Source: IIICB1 sp035968095 (GTDB lineage: Bacteria > Cyanobacteriota > Cyanobacteriia > Cyanobacteriales > SIO1D9). From it: DNA of 15,203 nucleotides. The position numbers and the translations under genes were made by a program. This document shows positions 7,414 through 13,816 of the stretch, piece by piece (positions within the stretch are counted from its first letter, which is position 1; each line of letters begins with the position of its first letter). The DNA is taken from assembly GCA_035968095.1 (NCBI GenBank), contig JAWQFW010000120.1, positions 1 through 15,203 of the forward strand, in the 5' to 3' direction. The notes below the pieces were generated by a model, which was not told the DNA's origin, made no database searches, and saw only the letters and a program-made list of their open reading frames with translations.

Positions 7414-7863
7414 TCATTGAGAGAAGTTTTTTAACGAGCCACTAGCGATAAAATCAAGTAAGATTTTTTGATGGGGATGTCCCAAAGGTCGTTCTTGTCC
7501 TGCTTTTTGCGAATAACAACTACCTTGTTGAATATTTTCCGTTGTTAGCAGACCCAGATCCCAGCCTTCGTAAAGAACGAGACGATCTAGAGATACAGTA
7601 AGCGGAGCCGAGTAGACATGACGAACTACCCTCCGATCGTTATAATAACCAAATAATTCGGTTTTGGGCGGTGCATAACCAATTTCTTCGCGCAATTCTC
7701 GACGTAAAGCAATTTCGGGAGTTTCTCCTGGCTCTAAATGACCACCGAATAGTCCCCAATGTCCAGGATAGACAATACCAGGGATATTATCCCGTAACTG
7801 CATCAAAAATTGACAATCTTGGTAAAGGATCGCGATCGCTACAGTCACGACTTCTTGGTTCAT
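7414..7863 (-). CDS. Nudix family hydrolase
   Basis: A 149-residue single-domain Nudix protein that would cleave a nucleoside diphosphate-linked substrate in the cytoplasm. A complete Nudix box GX5EX7REUXEEXGU spans residues 41-63: G41, E47, R55, E56, E59, E60 and G62, with Y63 in the last hydrophobic position. The preceding PGHWGLFGGHLEPGE fits MutT-like family members, and the length is normal. Substrate cannot be read from the sequence: dNTP sanitation or nucleotide-sugar hydrolysis are both possible. The ATG at 7863 is supported by the neighbouring duplicate, which carries the same start in the same context. The 5' part of the gene and its upstream 48 bases are repeated in decayed form at 7925-8122. 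Confidence 0.92.
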   Translation of the reverse strand: MNQEVVTVAIAILYQDCQFLMQLRDNIPGIVYPGHWGLFGGHLEPGETPEIALRRELREEIGYAPPKTELFGYYNDRRVVRHVYSAPLTVSLDRLVLYEGWDLGLLTTENIQQGSCYSQKAGQERPLGHPHQKILLDFIASGSLKNFSQ

Positions 7864-7911
7864 TCTAGCTTCGAGATTTGCTGTTAATTAAGTTAATTTA
7901 GCATAATTTCT
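7691..7911 (-). repeat. Parent copy of a tandem partial duplication (Nudix 5' part)
   Basis: This stretch, covering the first 58 or so codons of the Nudix gene and 48 bases upstream, is repeated at 7925-8122. The 48 upstream bases (7864-7911 against 8075-8122) match at 45 positions. Confidence 0.85.
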
Positions 7912-7924
7912 GAAAATGAGTGCG

Positions 7925-8122
7925 AGTAATTCTCGACATCAAGCAATTTCGGGAGTTTCTTCTCGTTCTCAATGACTACCGCATAGTCCCACGCAGATTA
8001 TCCCGTAACCGGATCAGAAATTGACAATCTTGGGAGAAGATCGCGATCGCTACGCTCACGACTTCTTGGTTCATCCTAGCTTCAAGATTTGCTGTTAATT
8101 AAGTTAATCTAGCATAATTTCT
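7925..8122 (-). pseudogene. Decayed partial duplicate of the Nudix gene and its leader
   Basis: Reading from ATG at 8074, the first 27 or so codons track the intact gene (MNQEVVSVAIAIF, QDCQFLIRLRDN) and then stop at a TAG after 32 codons. About 21 bases are missing relative to the parent. The part matching the Nudix-box entrance (ETPEIA) is still visible in another frame but holds further stops, so no hydrolase can be made. The left end is near 7925 and the right end falls on the stop codon of the lipoprotein gene (8122-8124). The non-coding leader is better kept than the coding part, so a promoter may survive. Confidence 0.88.
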
Positions 8123-8580
8123 TAAGGTTGAGATTGAAAACTTTTTTCTGGGAGAATCACCGCACTACTAGCTTCAGGTAACTTACTAGCTTTGCGTCCT
8201 AACTGCTGTTGTTGCTGAAGATAAAGTTCACTTAACTGTTGCTTTTCTATGGGAATAGTTTCATAAACGAGTTCACCTTGAATTAAGACGATATCTCCCT
8301 GAGTTGGAAGAGTTTCTTGACTAACTACCCAAATAGCTCCGGTGGTATCCTGTAACAAATAAGCACCACTATCCAAAAAAGGCGCGACACTAACTACTTG
8401 ACCTTTGAGGTAAACTGTGCTTTTGTCGTAGTTACTTGGTGGTTCGAGTTCACCAATTTGCGTAAGCGCCAGTTGTCGTTCACCAGGAAAAGTGACACCG
8501 AAATTGTTACTACAGCCGACTAAAAGTGCTAGCAATAGAAATAAGAAATAAAATTTGTTTCCAGTCATGTGTCTTCTCAT
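8122..8580 (-). CDS. Small lipoprotein with a predicted OB-fold domain
   Basis: A 152-residue lipoprotein. A hydrophobic N-terminus (FYFLFLLLALL) ends in the lipobox LVGC with C23 as the lipidated residue. Residues 50-112 (VYLKGQVVSVAPFL, YLLQDTTGAIWVVS, GDIVLIQGELVY) have the strand pattern of a small OB-fold domain of the kind found in exported bacterial proteins. A Q-rich segment with five consecutive Gln (122-126) precedes the tail. The ATG at 8580 was used; a second ATG at 8568 (residue 5) is equally plausible since AGAAG lies just before it. Divergently oriented to folD across a 121-base spacer. Function unknown: it may bind a ligand or partner at the membrane. Confidence 0.8.
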   Translation of the reverse strand: MRRHMTGNKFYFLFLLLALLVGCSNNFGVTFPGERQLALTQIGELEPPSNYDKSTVYLKGQVVSVAPFLDSGAYLLQDTTGAIWVVSQETLPTQGDIVLIQGELVYETIPIEKQQLSELYLQQQQQLGRKASKLPEASSAVILPEKSFQSQP

Positions 8581-8622
8581 GGTCTAGTCTAGCTACTAAC
8601 AGGTTGGCGAGATCCTTTCAGG

Positions 8623-8628
8623 TATAAT
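8623..8628 (+). promoter_or_regulatory. folD: Possible folD -10 box
   Basis: A perfect TATAAT lies in the divergent spacer, 73 bases before the folD ATG. TTGGCG at 8604-8609 is too close (13-base spacer) to be a standard -35, so only the -10 is suggested. Confidence 0.35.
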
Positions 8629-8701
8629 CCTAGCTGACTAACAACAATAGTTTGTTTCCTCTTTGCCTCGGTTTCCTTAACTAACAACTGATAGAGTAAC
8701 A

Positions 8702-9601
8702 ATGACAAAGCTTTTGGACGGTAAAGCACTAGCTGAAAAAATTCAAACTCAACTTCGCGAACAAATTCAATCCTTACAAGGAAAAATTGGACGATCGCCC
8801 GGATTAGCTGTCTTAATGGTAGGAGACAATCCCGCTTCGGCGGCTTATGTCCGGAATAAAGAACGCGCTTGTGCGAAAGTCGGTATTGCTTCGTTTGGTC
8901 AACATTTTCCCGCAGAAACTTCCTTAAGAGAACTGGAAGAGGCGATCGCGCAACTCAATCAAGATCCGCAAGTAGATGGTATCTTAGTACAGTTACCTTT
9001 ACCTGCAAATTTAGATGCGGTTACTCTGTTAAACAAAATTGACCCTGATAAAGACGCTGATGGACTGCATCCAGTAAATTTAGGACGACTATTACGCAGC
9101 GAACCTGGTTTACGCAGTTGTACCCCGGCTGGGGTAATGCGCTTGTTAGCAGCAGCCGAAATTAAACTAGCAGGAAAACAAGCTGTTGTCGTCGGACGGA
9201 GTATCTTAGTCGGTAAACCTCTAGCATTAATGCTCTTAGAAGCGAATGCAACGGTAACAATTGCTCATTCGCGCACCAGCGACTTACTCAGTGTAACTCG
9301 CAATGCCGATATTTTAATTGCCGCAGTCGGAAAACCCCACTTCCTTACGGCTGAGATGGTTAAACCTGGTGCGGTAGTTATCGACGTAGGAATTAATCGC
9401 GTTGTTACTGAGACAGGAAAATCTCGACTGGTGGGAGATGTAGATTTCGATTCTGTAGTTGATGTTGCTGAATATCTTACCCCAGTTCCCGGTGGTGTCG
9501 GACCGATGACAGTCGCAATGCTGTTACAGAATACTGTTCACAGTTATCTTCAGCGCAATAATGTGTCAGTTGGTAATTGGAGACTGGAGACTGAAGATTG
9601 A
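8702..9601 (+). CDS. folD: Bifunctional methylenetetrahydrofolate dehydrogenase / methenyltetrahydrofolate cyclohydrolase
   Basis: Oxidises 5,10-methylene-THF with NADP and hydrolyses the methenyl product to 10-formyl-THF, supplying one-carbon units for purines and formyl-Met-tRNA in the cytoplasm. 299 residues, close to the usual 285-300. Catalytic-domain residues match E. coli FolD with a shift of one: Y49 and K53 in YVRNKERACAKVGI, Q97 in VQLPLP and D120 in DADGLHP. The nucleotide-binding domain has VVVGRSILVGKP (162-173), and the C-terminal signature PGGVGPMT is at 263-270. The last dozen residues (NVSVGNWRLETED) are a non-conserved tail. The start fits family N-termini (LLDGKALA at 4-11), although the Shine-Dalgarno sequence is weak. 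A hairpin at 9680-9713 is the likely end of its transcript. Confidence 0.97.
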   Translation: MTKLLDGKALAEKIQTQLREQIQSLQGKIGRSPGLAVLMVGDNPASAAYVRNKERACAKVGIASFGQHFPAETSLRELEEAIAQLNQDPQVDGILVQLPLPANLDAVTLLNKIDPDKDADGLHPVNLGRLLRSEPGLRSCTPAGVMRLLAAAEIKLAGKQAVVVGRSILVGKPLALMLLEANATVTIAHSRTSDLLSVTRNADILIAAVGKPHFLTAEMVKPGAVVIDVGINRVVTETGKSRLVGDVDFDSVVDVAEYLTPVPGGVGPMTVAMLLQNTVHSYLQRNNVSVGNWRLETED

Positions 9602-9679
9602 TGATTGAGATGGAGAATTAGCTAATTGCCGTTGACTAATAACTATTCACTGTTAACTATTTAGCAAAAACATCTCTCC

Positions 9680-9713
9680 CTCTAGAGGTTGAAAAAACTT
9701 TCAATCCCTAGAG
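9680..9713 (+). terminator. Hairpin downstream of folD
   Basis: CTCTAG (9680-9685) and GGTTGAAA (9687-9694) pair with TTTCAATCC (9699-9707, one bulged T) and CTAGAG (9708-9713), leaving a four-base AAAC loop. It is long and stable but lacks a T-run on the plus strand, so it may be a transcript-end or processing stem, or the first element of the structured region that follows. Confidence 0.5.
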
Positions 9714-9770
9714 CGATAAAATCACTTGGCGATCGCTGTTAAATTAAAAATGTCAATTAAAACAGTTATT

Positions 9771-9941
9771 AACTGCACTGGATGAAGGTTTTGCTGTTGT
9801 GAATCATCATCAAATCTCGAAGGAGAGCGAATTGGCAGAGATTTGAACAGTGCAGAAGCATCAAAGTAACAAAAACGTTGTGAAGTTTTTATCGCTTCCT
9901 TCACTTAATTACTATCGAGGAGAGGCGCAACCCTCTATCAG
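9771..9941 (+). ncRNA. Tandem structured RNA element, copy 1 (unrecognised family)
   Basis: Four stems can be drawn. P1: CTGCACTG (9773-9780) with CAGTGCAG (9848-9855). P2: TCAAATCTC (9810-9818) with GAGATTTGA (9838-9846), whose loop begins with GAAGGAGAGCGA. P3: GTGAAG (9880-9885) with CTTCAC (9899-9904) around TTTTTATCGCTTC. P4: AGAGG (9921-9925) with CCTCT (9932-9936), followed by ATCAG. The second copy keeps the P2, P3 and P4 loops almost unchanged, while the arms of P1, P2 and P3 differ in ways that keep pairing. AGCGA in the P2 loop can pair with TCGCT in the P3 loop. Strand is inferred from the closing terminator hairpin downstream. A 60-codon frame on the other strand is not supported: copy 2 does not keep it. 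I cannot match this to any riboswitch or small RNA I know. Confidence 0.65.
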
Positions 9942-10010
9942 AACAGCCTGAGATGGTAAACGTTATTAGCTTTGGCTGCGACCAACTGGAACTAATATTT
10001 CTGACGATTC

Positions 10011-10180
10011 AACTATCGGACGAGGGTTTTGTCGATGTGACTCATTGCTGGACATTGAAGGAGAGCGAAATGTCAGATGTTCAGACGATAGATGAATAGT
10101 AAATCGCGTGAAAACGGTGTGGAGTTTTTATCGCTTCCTCCACTTAAATGTTACCGAGGAGAGGTGCAACCCTCTATCAG
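10011..10180 (+). ncRNA. Tandem structured RNA element, copy 2
   Basis: It begins 240 bases after copy 1 in the same orientation. P1: CTATCG (10013-10018) with CGATAG (10086-10091). P2: GACATT (10051-10056) with AATGTC (10069-10074) around exactly GAAGGAGAGCGA. P3: GTGGAG (10119-10124) with CTCCAC (10138-10143) around the same 13-base loop TTTTTATCGCTTC. P4: AGAGG (10160-10164) with CCTCT (10171-10175), followed by ATCAG. P1 and P2 have wholly different arm sequences from copy 1, and P3 has an A-T to G-C exchange, yet all remain paired. The linker between copies (9942-10010) shows little similarity. The element precedes a terminator-like hairpin and the dehydrogenase gene. Confidence 0.65.
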
Positions 10181-10229
10181 ATCGATCTTAGGTAATTAAC
10201 GTAAACTAACGCAGTTTTTATTGAAAAAA

Positions 10230-10248
10230 GAGACAACTAAATAGTCTC
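10230..10248 (+). other. Small hairpin in the dehydrogenase leader
   Basis: GAGAC (10230-10234) pairs with GTCTC (10244-10248) around nine bases. It sits between RNA copy 2 and the terminator hairpin, where a switching or spacer stem might be expected, but support is only the pairing. Confidence 0.3.
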
Positions 10249-10257
10249 GTAACTATC

Positions 10258-10296
10258 AAGCAAATAGTAAGGACTCAAATCCTTACTATTTGTTTT
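10258..10296 (+). terminator. Intrinsic terminator upstream of the dehydrogenase gene
   Basis: CAAATAGTAAGG (10261-10272) and CCTTACTATTTG (10281-10292) form a perfect 12-bp stem around an eight-base loop, followed by TTTT. The stem can extend by a G-U and two A-U pairs. It ends 33 bases before the dehydrogenase ATG, so it either ends the RNA-element transcript or acts as an attenuator for the gene. The T-run is present only on the plus strand. Confidence 0.7.
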
Positions 10297-10313
10297 GAAT
10301 ACCATCCGGAGAA

Positions 10314-10326
10314 TTGAGAATCTCAA
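10314..10326 (+). promoter_or_regulatory. Palindrome next to the dehydrogenase start
   Basis: TTGAGA and TCTCAA flank a single A just before the ATG at 10330. It could be a small operator or a fold over the ribosome binding region (GGAG at 10308-10311). Confidence 0.3.
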
Positions 10327-10329
10327 AAT

Positions 10330-11190
10330 ATGACGATTACACCTAATCAAATTCCCCCTCAAGCACAGAAAAGAAAGCCCGGTATCGAAGCCGAAATGAC
10401 TCCCAAACCAGAGTACGATCGCGAGAGTTATCAAGGTAGTGGTAAACTACGCGGAAAAGTAGCTTTAATTACTGGTGGAGATAGCGGCATCGGTCGTTCT
10501 GTAGCAGTTTTATATGCTAAAGAAGCAGCCGATGTTGCAATTAGTTACCTCGACGAACACGAAGACGCAAAAGAAACTAAGCGCTTAGTTGAAGCAGAAG
10601 GACGTAAGTGTTTATTAATTCCTGGAGATATTAGCAGCGAACAGTTTTGTCAGGAAATAGTACAGAAAACTGTTGACCAATTAGGTGGCTTGGATATTTT
10701 AGTTAACAATGCTGCCGAACAATATCTTGAAGAAACTATCGATCATATTGATGCTGCTCGTTTAGAAAGCATTTTTGCTACTAATATTTTCGCGATGTTT
10801 TATCTGACTAAAGCAGCAATCAAGCACATGAAAGAAGGTAGTTCAATTATTAATACTACCTCGATTAACGCCTACAAGGGAAATGCTCCTCTCTTAAGTT
10901 ATTCCACAACTAAAGGTGCAATTCTTGCCTTTACTCGCTCAATTTCTCAATCTTTATTGGAAAAAGGCATTCGTGTGAATGCAGTTGCTCCGGGTCCAAT
11001 TTGGACACCATTTATTCCTAGCACTTTTCCACCTGATGAAGTCTCAAAATTTGGGAAGCAAGTTCCGATGAATCGCCCTGGACAACCTGTAGAAGTGGCA
11101 ACTTGCTACGTCTTTTTAGCTTCAGACGATTCTTCTTATTTTGCAGGTCAAGTATTGCATCCTAACGGTGGGGTAGTAGTAGGAGCTTAG
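10330..11190 (+). CDS. Short-chain dehydrogenase/reductase, general stress protein 39-like
   Basis: An NAD(P)-dependent oxidoreductase of the classical SDR fold, 286 residues, cytoplasmic. A charged, proline-rich N-terminal extension of about 40 residues (PPQAQKRKPG, MTPKPEYD) precedes the Rossmann domain, as in the YdaD/YhdF/YhxC stress-type SDR group. Motifs in order: TGGDSGIGR (48-56) for cofactor binding, NNAAE (126-130), N152, S178 in TTSINA, and Y191 and K195 in YSTTK, giving a complete N-S-Y-K tetrad; PGPIWTPFIP (221-230) follows. The substrate is unknown. GGAG lies 18 bases before the ATG, further than ideal. The upstream 730 bases contain the tandem structured element and a terminator hairpin, so expression may depend on that leader. 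A T-rich terminator follows the stop directly. Confidence 0.93.
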   Translation: MTITPNQIPPQAQKRKPGIEAEMTPKPEYDRESYQGSGKLRGKVALITGGDSGIGRSVAVLYAKEAADVAISYLDEHEDAKETKRLVEAEGRKCLLIPGDISSEQFCQEIVQKTVDQLGGLDILVNNAAEQYLEETIDHIDAARLESIFATNIFAMFYLTKAAIKHMKEGSSIINTTSINAYKGNAPLLSYSTTKGAILAFTRSISQSLLEKGIRVNAVAPGPIWTPFIPSTFPPDEVSKFGKQVPMNRPGQPVEVATCYVFLASDDSSYFAGQVLHPNGGVVVGA

Positions 11191-11219
11191 AAAAAAAAGT
11201 ACCGTAGTCTTTTTTTTTT
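11191..11219 (+). terminator. A-tract/T-tract terminator after the dehydrogenase gene
   Basis: Eight A and a G directly after the stop codon (11191-11199) can pair with a C and T-run (11209-11219) over a short loop. The run of ten T makes it a plausible plus-strand terminator, although the stem is almost all A-U. Confidence 0.5.
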
Positions 11220-11268
11220 ATCCTAAAAATTATCCTCAGATCAAGATATTTTTTAGTGAGTTCTTTAG

Positions 11269-11299
11269 AAGGAACATAGAATTTCTATGTTCCTTTTCA
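11269..11299. terminator. Strong hairpin terminator
   Basis: AAGGAACATAGA (11269-11280) and TCTATGTTCCTT (11284-11295) form a perfect 12-bp stem with a three-base loop, continued by TT. It is a second, stronger terminator about 80 bases after the dehydrogenase stop and could also work against transcription from the right. Confidence 0.7.
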
Positions 11300-11480
11300 T
11301 TGTTAATATTGCTTGCTCTATCTTTTAGGAGATGAAGGTATAACTCAAAAAGAACATTAACTTTGCAAACCAAAAAAACATAATAGCAAAAAGTTAGAAA
11401 TGTTACTCTTTCACAAGGATGATGAAATTGGATTTTAGGAGTGCGAAATTAAGACATGTGAGCAAGGAGAACACTAATTT

Positions 11481-11642
11481 ATGGTATCCACATTAGAAAA
11501 AACGAAACGCTCCGCGATCGCCGAAAAACTGGCAGATATGCGAGCAATTCAGAACCTACTGATTACTTTTGTAGAGGCGTTGTCTGCCACGTCTCCACAT
11601 TTATTCTGGATATCTGGAAGCGAATTTAATTATTTTTTTTAG
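11481..11642 (+). pseudogene. Gene fragment cut short by a palindromic repeat
   Basis: A 53-codon frame starts at ATG 11481 with a good Shine-Dalgarno sequence (AAGGAG at 11464-11469, 11 bases upstream). The first 30 residues (MVSTLEKTKRSAIAEKLADM and on) look like a true protein start: charged, helical and containing a GCGATCGC octamer. From residue 31 the reading frame runs through the repeat at 11571-11598 and then random-looking sequence to a TAG. This suggests that an insertion or deletion removed most of the gene. No downstream part is found before the convergent cupin gene. The original family is not recognised with confidence. Confidence 0.55.
11571..11598. repeat. Palindromic dispersed repeat, copy 2 (diverged)
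   Basis: It matches copy 1 (5812-5839) at 22 of 28 positions, keeping GTAGAG at the left and ACGTCTCCA at the right. A partial left end, TAGAGGCGT, occurs again at 11640-11648, suggesting a second, truncated unit. The rest of 11300-11480 is AT-rich with no further structure seen. Confidence 0.6.
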
Positions 11643-11665
11643 AGGCGTATTCTAACTTATTTAAC

Positions 11666-12001
11666 TCAAAAATTACCGTGAATTGCCAACCAAATACAAG
11701 GAGGTTCTGAGCTAGTATATTCTACTCGATGCTTTTTGTGAGCGGGAAGAAAAACATAATCTCCTGCTTTCAAATCCCGTGAGGAAGCATCAGCATAAGC
11801 AAGCTTCGCTTCACCTTGTAAAAGCACCACCCACTCATCTTTTTCTTGATTATACCATTCGCCTTCAGGAGTAATTTGCCCGGTAGAAATAATCCGTTCA
11901 ATTAAAATATTTCTCCCGGTTAATAAAGATTCAAATATTTCTGATTCACCGAGTTTACTTGGTAGAAAAAAAATATTAGCCATAATTATCTCAAGATTCA
12001 T
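11666..12001 (-). CDS. Small cupin domain protein
   Basis: A 111-residue single cupin barrel of a family widespread in bacteria. Visible features are EWYNQEKDEWVVLLQGEA (48-65), whose usual HxH is replaced by acidic and polar residues, and the second motif GDYVFLPAHKKHRVEY (80-95) with H88 and H91; H108 is near the end. Metal binding, if present, would rely on E56 and these histidines. The ATG at 12001 overlaps the stop of the histidine kinase gene (ATGA), which points to translational coupling; ATG at 11983 (residue 7) is an alternative, with GAG seven bases upstream. As last gene of the lipoprotein/kinase operon it may bind a small effector, but its role is unknown. Confidence 0.85.
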   Translation of the reverse strand: MNLEIIMANIFFLPSKLGESEIFESLLTGRNILIERIISTGQITPEGEWYNQEKDEWVVLLQGEAKLAYADASSRDLKAGDYVFLPAHKKHRVEYTSSEPPCIWLAIHGNF

Positions 12002-13806
12002 TTTATTTTCAGAGGTATTTTAACAACAAATTCTGCACCTTGACCAGGAGTAGAGAAACAGTGCAACTCACCTTGATGTTGTTCAACAACAACTTGATAA
12101 CTAATTGACAAACCTAAACCTGTTCCTTTACCTACAGGTTTAGTAGTAAAAAAAGGGTCAAATAACTGCTTTTGCACTTTTTGGTCGATTCCAGGTCCAT
12201 TATCAATAATCCGAATTTCTATCTGTTCGTTAATTTTTTCAGTACGAATCCAAATTTTAGGAGTTGCAGTAACTTCATTTTTAAAGTAACTTTCAAGTAC
12301 ATCTATTCCATTATTCAGAATATTCAGAAAAACCTGGTTTAGCTGTCCTGGATCGCACTCTATCTTAGGAATATCGCCATAAATTTTAATAATTTCAACT
12401 TGAGGTTGATTTAGTTTCGGTTTGAGACGATTTTGTAAAAGCATTAAAGTGCTATCAATTCCTTCATGAATATTGGCTATTTTTAAGCCAACTTCATCAA
12501 GTCGGGAAAAATTGCGTAGAGAACGGACAATTTCCCGAATTCTCTCTGCACCTAAACGTATTGATTTTAAAATTTTTGATAAATCTTCAACTGTAAACTC
12601 TAAGTCAACTTTTTCTATTTCTTCTTGAACTTCCAGAAGGGGTTCGGGATAACATTTTTGATAAACTTGAATTAATCTTAATAAATCTTGGCTATACTCA
12701 TCGACATAATTTATGTTTCCGTAGATGAAATTCACTGGATTATTGATTTCATGAGCTACACCTGCGACCATTTGTCCCAAACTTGACATTTTTTCGCTGT
12801 GTAATAATTGTCCTTGAGTTTGTTTCAATTTTTTCAATGTTTGGCGAAGTTCTTTAGTTCTTTCTTCGACTCTTTCTTCTAATGTATCGCGAGCAATTTC
12901 TAGCTGTTGAGTATATACTTGGACTTGTTCAACTAATTGGTTTAAAGATATTGCGAGAGAACCAATTTCATCGTAGTTATTTACCGGAACTCGGAGGTCA
13001 AAATTGGCTTCTTTCGTAATTGTCTTTGCGACTTGAGTAACTTCTTCTAAAGGTCGCGCGATCGCGCTACTGATAAAAAATGCTAAAGTAGTTGCCATAC
13101 CTAGGGAAAGCAGCATACTTATGATAATAATATCCCGTCGGAGTGCTTGAGCTTTTTTGAAGTCTTGTTCAGCTTGAAACTGTTGTTCTTCGGCTGTGAT
13201 GATGATCCGATCTAATTCCTCTGCTAAACGTTCAAATTCAATCCCAATCTCTACAGCATCATTTCCTCTCATTTCCTGAAGTATTCTTTGTTCTGCAAAA
13301 AATATTTCTTCTTGATTTAATCGGGATGGTTCAATTTGTTTCCAAAGAGCTTTAATTAAGCGATGATATGATTGGGTTGTTACTTTGTAGCTAGAAGACA
13401 GATTATCTAAATCAGCAACGTTAACTGCTAAATCATGAGGATATTTAGCAGCAAAAACATCTATTGCTGCTGTTAGTTTTGCTACTTGATTGACATCACT
13501 AATAAATTTATTTTTTTCATAGTCAAACCAAATTGAATTTCCTAAGACAGAAATTAATCTTTGGGGATGAGATCTGACTTCTAAGACAGATTTTTCGAGA
13601 TCATCAAGTAAACGTTCTTGTTCATCTGCAACAGTTAAATGTTCAAAAGCTTGTTTTTGATAAGTATCGCCAATTGTTAATCCGATAACTGTTCCTATTG
13701 TTGCTATACTAAGAGTTATAGTAAAGCTATAGCCAATTTTTTGAGCGATTTTTAAGTTAGAAATCAGCTTTTTTATTTCATTTAAAGAAAATCTAGCTAG
13801 TTTCAT
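11998..13806 (-). CDS. Membrane-bound sensor histidine kinase
   Basis: 602 residues from the ATG at 13806. The open frame extends 16 codons to a TTG at 13854, but the ATG lies ten bases after the upstream stop and avoids a long overlap. Numbered from that TTG: transmembrane segment 1 (41-62), an extracytoplasmic helical sensor region (63-240), transmembrane segment 2 (241-262), HAMP (262-315, with ARPLEEV and DEIGSL), a coiled coil (312-350), the HisKA region with phospho-acceptor H368 in AHEINNP, and a HATPase domain with N-box NQVFLNILNNGIDVL (506-520), G1 DNGPGID (551-557), F-box DPFFTTKP and G2 GKGTGLGLSI. It is a complete kinase without a receiver domain. Its neighbours are a phosphonate-type binding lipoprotein and a cupin, with no response regulator in the window, so the partner must be elsewhere. 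It probably receives its signal through the lipoprotein. Confidence 0.93.
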   Translation of the reverse strand: MKLARFSLNEIKKLISNLKIAQKIGYSFTITLSIATIGTVIGLTIGDTYQKQAFEHLTVADEQERLLDDLEKSVLEVRSHPQRLISVLGNSIWFDYEKNKFISDVNQVAKLTAAIDVFAAKYPHDLAVNVADLDNLSSSYKVTTQSYHRLIKALWKQIEPSRLNQEEIFFAEQRILQEMRGNDAVEIGIEFERLAEELDRIIITAEEQQFQAEQDFKKAQALRRDIIIISMLLSLGMATTLAFFISSAIARPLEEVTQVAKTITKEANFDLRVPVNNYDEIGSLAISLNQLVEQVQVYTQQLEIARDTLEERVEERTKELRQTLKKLKQTQGQLLHSEKMSSLGQMVAGVAHEINNPVNFIYGNINYVDEYSQDLLRLIQVYQKCYPEPLLEVQEEIEKVDLEFTVEDLSKILKSIRLGAERIREIVRSLRNFSRLDEVGLKIANIHEGIDSTLMLLQNRLKPKLNQPQVEIIKIYGDIPKIECDPGQLNQVFLNILNNGIDVLESYFKNEVTATPKIWIRTEKINEQIEIRIIDNGPGIDQKVQKQLFDPFFTTKPVGKGTGLGLSISYQVVVEQHQGELHCFSTPGQGAEFVVKIPLKIK

Positions 13807-13816
13807 ATTTTTGTAG

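Noticed and set aside
9722..9904. 60-codon frame on the minus strand across RNA copy 1
   Set aside because: The equivalent stretch of copy 2 does not keep the frame beyond a short shared part, indels between copies are not multiples of three, and the conserved bases fit hairpins better than codons.
9702..10329. CRISPR array or tRNA gene in the gene-free stretch
   Set aside because: There are only two repeats, each about 170 bases with internal variation and no short identical repeat-spacer pattern; no cloverleaf or TPsiC-loop sequence is seen.
10237..10434. 65-codon minus-strand frame over the terminator and dehydrogenase start
   Set aside because: It runs through a perfect hairpin and overlaps the conserved dehydrogenase N-terminus; no supporting signal was seen.
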